Below are positions 34,601-38,436 of a stretch of DNA of 38,436 nucleotides, piece after piece. The notes under the pieces are model-generated. The model made no database searches, was not told the DNA's origin, and saw only the letters and a program-made list of their open reading frames with translations. The stretch comes from an uncultured Bacteroidales bacterium (GTDB lineage: Bacteria; Bacteroidota; Bacteroidia; Bacteroidales; UBA932), in NCBI GenBank assembly GCA_934717185.1, contig CAKUYQ010000025.1, positions 1 to 38,436 of the forward strand. The letters are read 5' to 3'. The stretch's first letter is position 1. Each line of letters begins with the position of its first letter. Made by a program: the position numbers and the translations under genes.

Positions 34601-35045
34601 TGCATCATACTCAAACCCAAGACATGAGGGTGTGTCAACCGAGAAGGTACAAAGCCAATACTCAGACATTTACTCATCTCATCTTAATGTGAACAGAGAC
34701 ATTACAGACAGATGGACTGCAAGCAATCCTAATGCAAAATATCCAAGGCTGTATGACTACTTTGGATACAAATACAACTTTGATTACTACAACGTAATGG
34801 ATTACAACATTGTAGATGCCATATACCTAAAGGATATCTCATACCTTCGTATAAGGAACATTGTACTTACATACTCATTCCCTAATTCAATCACAAAAAA
34901 ATTGGGTATGAGCAACTTAAGTTTCAATCTTTCATTAAATAACTTCTTTACGATTACAGGTTACGACGGAATGGACCCCGAGGTTCCGGGCGCCACCTAC
35001 CCTACCACCAAATCCGTTTCGTTTGGTATGAACATAGGATTTTAA
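31674..35045 (+). CDS. SusC/RagA-family TonB-linked outer-membrane transporter
   Basis: The 1123-residue protein has a signal peptide, a carboxypeptidase-D regulatory-like domain at about 43-120 (VKGVVYDEDGYPIPGAGVQ), a TonB-box-like stretch (LDQIVVTGYA), a plug at about 140-275 (IRIRGTNNLSGNSSPLWVVDG, AIYGSRAANGVIVVTTKRG) and a long barrel ending in GMNIGF. It should import the products of the upstream proteases with the SusD protein encoded 11 bp downstream. The family call is firm; a peptide substrate is inferred from the protease neighbours and the lack of any carbohydrate-active enzyme. Confidence 0.96.
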   Translation: MNKLIKKCVLLFAVLASAAYCGDEVLYGANSHATELQQNIKQRTVKGVVYDEDGYPIPGAGVQAAGKVGTPVVTDIDGNFTISVGANVKSIVISSFGMISEEVSLTDPKANLQNLKVILKFEDNQLDQIVVTGYAQTTTKKITGSVGIVNSDKLKDKPVTSVDAMLSGEIAGVTVQATTGRPGAQANIRIRGTNNLSGNSSPLWVVDGVPLQNDVPDLSSEQIKTGGFDNVLVNGIGSINPNDIENITILKDAAAAAIYGSRAANGVIVVTTKRGKSGRINVSYSNNFQVSFAPSGNNNRMNSSEKLAWEQEIWDEFSQSKYLESLDDNSVFFPIIGVVGQIRAGVGNYVHMKGDTAAQDAYIESLKSNNTNWYKHLFRNAFSMNHHISISGGSDKSTYYVSAGYTTDNGMLIHNNYDRYNFTSTVTATPNNVIKFEAGADISYQTTKMPSSYVDPFTYAYFANPYQKAYNEDGSYAGDDTYFSLGYYNGNSLTVLPKEGFSILRELDNNYTDTKFWSNTVRGNAVITILPVLKFNGLVSYTFSNNKSDDITAANTYSAFKDRLGNDKYSQNNVYGSIAQNSTNRHNYVARGHFMYNQTFNDSHTVNAIAGAEIRGSKLNTIFTKRYNYDPKTGNTALPPLSGESDAWLRAVEALNGEYFSENKYASFYASVDYFYKDKYVLNASFRQDGSSNFGSDRQFNPTWSAGVAWHINNENFLKSSNVISNLTWRAAAGYTGDVNSSVSPYLIMEYYRQQFRYYDDEQYLLGRLPSAPNPKLRWEKTFDLKTSIDLGLFKERLTFNVEGYYRKSTDVVTSSQVLSTTGFYTQKFNSADILNSGIEGTIAGKIINRKNGSLSASVNIAYNYNKVTKYNPGYASKISVRDRYVEGYPVGAILSGKVTGIDPETGLYSFRLRPDANITTSTDLNKADNYRYYLGTTIAPVTGGFNITGEYKSLRLSISGFYSLGAKRYDKISSPASYSNPRHEGVSTEKVQSQYSDIYSSHLNVNRDITDRWTASNPNAKYPRLYDYFGYKYNFDYYNVMDYNIVDAIYLKDISYLRIRNIVLTYSFPNSITKKLGMSNLSFNLSLNNFFTITGYDGMDPEVPGATYPTTKSVSFGMNIGF

Positions 35046-35056
35046 TTAAACGGAAA

Positions 35057-36442
35057 ATGATGAAAAGAAAATACAACATAATATTTGCAATTGCAGCATT
35101 CGCCATTCTATGCAGCTGCAATAACTACTTGGACGTACAGCCTCAGGGAAAGGTGATTCCAAAAACAGACGAGGAGTTTGCCGCACTCATCCACACCCAT
35201 ATAAACAACATAGAGGGTGGAGATGACATGTTTGTTGTGGGGAACTTTGAGAGCATTATGCTCAATGAGAGCTTTACAGACAACTTGGACGCCAATGTAA
35301 GAATAGGCAACTTGGCAGCATACGCCGGAGACAAGATAAACACCAAGCAGTACAACTACAAGAGTTACTTTGAGATTATAAGGGACTGTAACATTGTGTT
35401 GGAGAACAAGGAGAATATCTCAACAGATTTGGCACATGAGATCTGCGCAGCCTCATACGCTCTAAAAGGTATATGTTACTACAATATGATAAGGGACTAT
35501 TGCCCAGCATACGACCCTGCATCAGACGATCAGTTAGGACTGCCTATAATAGATAAGTTCGATATGGATGCAATGCCTGTAAGGGCATCGCTTAAAGCAA
35601 CAATAGAGTACACTGCCAACCTACTCAAAAAGTCTGCTTCATATGGTATTTCAGACAGAAAATTCCTTATAGATGAAGGTGCTGTAAACGCATATCTCGC
35701 CAAACTCTATTTTTGGGCTCAGGATTGGGACAACTGCATTGAGCTCTGCAGAAACCTCATGAACGTAAAGGAGTATCAGTTGGCAACCATCCAGCAATAC
35801 GAGCAGATGATACAATCAAAGAACGGATGGGGACAGGAGATTATCATCCGCTCGCACATAAACAACAATGCAGACATAGACTGGTACTACAGTTCATACA
35901 TAAAGGACTTTAAGACCAGGCCTGTAAACGCCACATTGGTAAAACTCTTTGCAGAGGACAAGGAGAACGATGTACGTTACGCCGTTTCATTTGACAGGAA
36001 ACGCTTTAACACCAAGAATCTGAGCGGAAAGGTAAGAGGGTCCGAGATTGTACTTATGCTCGCAGAATGCTACTACCACAAAGGGGACAACACCAAAGCC
36101 CTTGAGCAGCTCAACTACCTCAGAAGGAACAGAATCATAGGGGTAGAAGATTTAACAGTTGATAATCTTCCGCTTCCCGACAAAACACAGAAGATTATCG
36201 TAGACTGCACAGGCAGGCCGGTAACCCCGCTGCTTCAGGCAATATTCAACGAGAGAAGAAAAGAGCTGTATGCAGAGGGGGACAGATGGTTTGAGCTAAA
36301 GAGAAACGGATGCCCGGAGCTGTGGATAATCAACAACGGTCTTAAATACGTAACCCACAAATATCTCTATACCGCACCTATCTACAAGGGCGATACAGAC
36401 CTTAACCCTAACATTATACAAAACGAAGGATACATAGAATAA
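35057..36442 (+). CDS. SusD/RagB-family surface lipoprotein
   Basis: The 461-residue lipoprotein has a signal and lipobox (LCSC) followed by NNYLDVQPQGKVIPKTDEEF, typical of SusD proteins. Further SusD helices include YALKGICYYNMIRDYCPAYDP, YLAKLYFWAQDWDNCIELC and RRKELYAEGDRWFELKR near the C-terminus. It is at the short end of the family range. It should cap the SusC barrel encoded 11 bp upstream and bind the imported peptide or other oligomer. The 67-residue lipoprotein gene follows after 10 bp. Confidence 0.94.
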   Translation: MMKRKYNIIFAIAAFAILCSCNNYLDVQPQGKVIPKTDEEFAALIHTHINNIEGGDDMFVVGNFESIMLNESFTDNLDANVRIGNLAAYAGDKINTKQYNYKSYFEIIRDCNIVLENKENISTDLAHEICAASYALKGICYYNMIRDYCPAYDPASDDQLGLPIIDKFDMDAMPVRASLKATIEYTANLLKKSASYGISDRKFLIDEGAVNAYLAKLYFWAQDWDNCIELCRNLMNVKEYQLATIQQYEQMIQSKNGWGQEIIIRSHINNNADIDWYYSSYIKDFKTRPVNATLVKLFAEDKENDVRYAVSFDRKRFNTKNLSGKVRGSEIVLMLAECYYHKGDNTKALEQLNYLRRNRIIGVEDLTVDNLPLPDKTQKIIVDCTGRPVTPLLQAIFNERRKELYAEGDRWFELKRNGCPELWIINNGLKYVTHKYLYTAPIYKGDTDLNPNIIQNEGYIE

Positions 36443-36452
36443 ACTTTACGAT

Positions 36453-36656
36453 ATGAGAAGAAAAATCATATACATATTTACAATATGCCTTACAGCAGCA
36501 ACAATGCAGAGCTGTAAATACGACGAGCTTCCTCCAAAGACAGACGACGCCTCATCTGAGTACATAATACCCAAAGGGGTTGTACCCTCTGCAGCAGAGA
36601 TAGAGGAGCAGAACGCAGCAAAAAAAGAATATAACGAAAGTATAAAGAAAAACTAA
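36453..36656 (+). CDS. Small lipoprotein of unknown function (67 aa)
   Basis: I do not recognise a family. The protein has a clear lipoprotein signal (ATMQSC, Cys21) and about 45 mature residues that are acidic, then Lys/Glu-rich and probably helical (AAEIEEQNAAKKEYNESIKKN). It is too short for an enzyme. Its place in the operon, 10 bp after susD and 18 bp before the beta-sandwich lipoprotein gene, suggests an accessory part of the same outer-membrane complex. Confidence 0.8.
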   Translation: MRRKIIYIFTICLTAATMQSCKYDELPPKTDDASSEYIIPKGVVPSAAEIEEQNAAKKEYNESIKKN

Positions 36657-36674
36657 TTTAAAAAATCTTGTAGT

Positions 36675-37994
36675 ATGAAAAGATTATTATCACTTGTAGC
36701 TTTATTTGCTACACTATCATTGGTATCATGCGATAAGGAAGATGACGAAGTATCGCTCGAATTTACCAAAAGTGTTGCCGTAATGTTGGCAGACTCACCT
36801 GTAGATGTTACCCTTAAGGCATCTGCAGCAGTTGAAGAGGAGGTTATAGTACCCGCTCTTATCAGTGGAGATGCAGTTGCAGACGATGAGTACACAGTAA
36901 GCTCAAACTCATTCAGATTTGCAGCAGGTTCATCCACAGCAACCATCACATTCACCCCAAAGAACAACCTTACACAGGGAAAAAGCATTGTTGTGCAGAT
37001 GGGTACACTTCCAAGTGGATACACAATGGGAACACAGACACAATGTGTTGTTACCGTTGATGCAAAAGAGCTTATATCCTATTCGTTCTCTGTTGAGAAG
37101 GCAGATCTTTTGGACAAATACAAAATGACCATCGAACTCAGCGGAATGAACTCGGGCAAAAACTTTACAGTTACCGAGGATACAAAGATTCCTTTCAAAT
37201 TTGCCGATGCCTCTACAGCCAAAGAGGGAACAGACTTTGAAGTTGTAGGTGGAGCAAAAGAGTTTGTCGTTAAAGCCGGTACAAGAACAGCAAGCGTTAT
37301 ACTCGCATCAAAGGACGGTGCAAAACTTGGAGAAGACAAGACCGTTACAGTTGAGGTAGACAAAGCAGCTCTTTCATCGAGATTCCTTGCAGGAAACACA
37401 CCTGCGCTTACAATTGCCGTAAAAGGTATTCTTAGATTATCTTCACTTGCAGGCACTTGGGAGTTTGCAGAGGTTCCCGGAATAGATGATCTTAAAGAGT
37501 TCTTTGAGATGGAGGATGATGATCCTGCCCTTCTTCCACTAAACAACAACGGTTTTACAGTTACATTTGTTGAGAACGAAGATGGAACAGTTACCTTTAA
37601 ACCTAATACAACAGGAGACCTTGCTGCATTGTTTAGAGAATCAAAAATAGGTTACAAGAAGATAGAAAAGAATGCAGACGGCAAGTACAATGTCAACCTT
37701 GTTACCAACAACGAGTATGAGGTATTGAGCGACTACTGCACAATAGAATCAAACATGTTCTATGGTGAGGAGACCAGTTTAACATACTTCAACCTAGAAA
37801 AGATTAACCGAACCTTCTCAAAAACAACCGAGAAGATTGGCGAGGGTGTTATTGCAATGCGTGTGAACGAGGACGGTAATCTTGAAATACACCTAAGAGA
37901 TTATGAGAAACCACCATTTGGTACCAATTGGTGGGATGAAAATAAAGTTGATTGGGAGATGTTCGGATTCATCTATATTTTCAAAAAGAAATAA
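36675..37994 (+). CDS. Surface lipoprotein with Calx-beta/DUF1735-like beta-sandwich domains
   Basis: The 439-residue protein has a lipobox (LVSC, Cys19) followed by two similar beta-rich domains: about 25-130 (DEYTVSSNSFRFAAGSSTATITFTP) and about 135-250 (TDFEVVGGAKEFVVKAGTRTASVIL). Both show the pattern of an acidic loop, then a strand, then a turn, as in Calx-beta and DUF1735-type domains common in SusCD loci. The C-terminal third (LAGTWEFAEV onwards) may be a lipocalin-like barrel. It has no catalytic motif, so it is best read as a surface substrate-binding protein that gathers the protein or peptide processed by the upstream proteases. It is the last gene before the terminator. Confidence 0.85.
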   Translation: MKRLLSLVALFATLSLVSCDKEDDEVSLEFTKSVAVMLADSPVDVTLKASAAVEEEVIVPALISGDAVADDEYTVSSNSFRFAAGSSTATITFTPKNNLTQGKSIVVQMGTLPSGYTMGTQTQCVVTVDAKELISYSFSVEKADLLDKYKMTIELSGMNSGKNFTVTEDTKIPFKFADASTAKEGTDFEVVGGAKEFVVKAGTRTASVILASKDGAKLGEDKTVTVEVDKAALSSRFLAGNTPALTIAVKGILRLSSLAGTWEFAEVPGIDDLKEFFEMEDDDPALLPLNNNGFTVTFVENEDGTVTFKPNTTGDLAALFRESKIGYKKIEKNADGKYNVNLVTNNEYEVLSDYCTIESNMFYGEETSLTYFNLEKINRTFSKTTEKIGEGVIAMRVNEDGNLEIHLRDYEKPPFGTNWWDENKVDWEMFGFIYIFKKK

Positions 37995-38020
37995 ACAGAT
38001 AATCTAATACAATAATCAAC

Positions 38021-38050
38021 AGGGGCGACCATCAGTTTCAGGCCGCCCCT
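38021..38050 (+). terminator. Terminator of the protease/SusCD operon
   Basis: AGGGGCG (38021-38027) pairs with CGCCCCT (38044-38050), with an extra CC/GG pair inside an asymmetric loop. The following sequence is only weakly T-rich. It sits 27 bases after the last stop and between the operon and the IS remnant. Confidence 0.75.
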
Positions 38051-38064
38051 ATTTCCTGACTTCG

Positions 38065-38364
38065 TCAATGCGTACCCCAAAAATTTTCCGAGAACAATTG
38101 AGCAATACGTTGATGTCGTTTCATGAGCATTGTGCGATTGATAGTCTGCTTGTTTTGAGGCAAAGTCATCTGTATTGTGACTATAGTTTGGGCAAGTTCA
38201 AGAACCTTATCCACACTCATGTTTATATTGGATAGTTTTAGAAGCCTTTCCAGTTCTTTGTACACTTTGAGTGCCACAAAACATATACATACATGCGCCT
38301 CTATCCTGCGCCGAGTGAAGTGAAACATAGGACGTATCTCTATCTTTGATTTTGAAATACGAAA
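38065..38364 (-). pseudogene. Truncated IS transposase (C-terminal fragment)
   Basis: The minus-strand frame reads FRISKSKIEIRPMFHFTRRR from about 38364, then IEAHVCICFVALKVYKELERLL and NMSVDKVLELAQTIVTI to a stop at 38065. This resembles the C-terminal end of DDE transposases of the IS1634/IS4 group found in Bacteroidota. Only about 100 residues remain; upstream the frame meets a stop inside a palindromic array at 38369-38404. The catalytic domain is missing, so the gene is dead. The IS group is from memory and could be a related one. Confidence 0.75.
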
Positions 38365-38368
38365 GCAA

Positions 38369-38404
38369 TTATGATAAGCTTATCATAAAGCTTTTTATGA
38401 TAAG
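38369..38404. repeat. Palindromic array of TTATGATAAG units
   Basis: TTATGATAAG (38369-38378) is followed directly by its reverse complement (38379-38388), giving a perfect 20-bp palindrome, and after 6 bases by another forward copy (38395-38404). It marks the place where transposase similarity stops. It may belong to another inserted element whose body lies right of the window. Confidence 0.8.
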
Positions 38405-38436
38405 TATATTATTATGCAAAGTTGGCGTCAAAGCAA

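Noticed and set aside
1..38436. CRISPR arrays, tRNA and rRNA genes
   Set aside because: I looked in the intergenic gaps and found no regularly spaced repeats, cloverleaf-like segments or rRNA sequence.

Overview
The window looks like chromosomal DNA of a Bacteroidales bacterium (phylum Bacteroidota), moderately AT-rich. The evidence is two SusC/SusD-type outer-membrane uptake pairs, a FadL-like porin, several lipoproteins with LxxC-type lipoboxes, almost no Shine-Dalgarno sequences, and repeated promoters of the Bacteroidota type (TAnnTTTG, several with TTTG 19-20 bases upstream). I cannot name genus or family.

Layout. (1) 1-4202: three minus-strand genes, a lipoprotein with Cys4 clusters and a C39-like peptidase domain, a 209-residue secreted protein of unknown function and an O-antigen-ligase-like membrane protein. 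They are bounded by two copies of a 112-bp direct repeat, each carrying a promoter; the right copy also keeps a relic of the 3' end of another ligase gene, so this looks like one cassette of a partly collapsed tandem array. (2) 4290-7193: an FMN (RFN) riboswitch ahead of a TonB-dependent receptor, which predicts an outer-membrane flavin or riboflavin transporter. (3) 7285-13795: a SusC/SusD pair on the minus strand and a divergent M28 metallopeptidase lipoprotein. (4) 13837-17942: a shortened S10 ribosomal operon (rplC-rplD-rplW-rplB-rpsS-rplV-rpsC) with its own promoter, structured leader and terminator, lacking rpsJ at the front and rplP-rpmC-rpsQ at the back. (5) 18011-19543: an amidophosphoribosyltransferase-like protein with Ser where the glutaminase Cys is expected. 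(6) 19689-26747: a FadL-like porin and a polysaccharide-export operon (DegT aminotransferase, Wza, Wzc kinase, CpsB-type phosphatase). (7) 26790-38050: a plus-strand operon of an intact metzincin-like protease, an overlapping paralogue that has lost two zinc ligands, SusC, SusD, a 67-residue lipoprotein and a beta-sandwich lipoprotein; this is best read as a surface proteolysis and peptide uptake system. (8) 38065-38436: the C-terminal remnant of an IS transposase that breaks off at a palindromic array.

How the genes work together: most of the window serves the cell envelope. Regions 2, 3 and 7 are TonB-powered import systems, two of them next to peptidases. Region 6 exports polysaccharide. 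Regions 4 and 5 are core metabolism in unusual arrangement or with unusual residues. The strongest candidates for new biology are the promoter-repeat cassette (region 1), the flavin-regulated TonB receptor (region 2), the active/inactive protease pair (region 7) and the split S10 operon (region 4).
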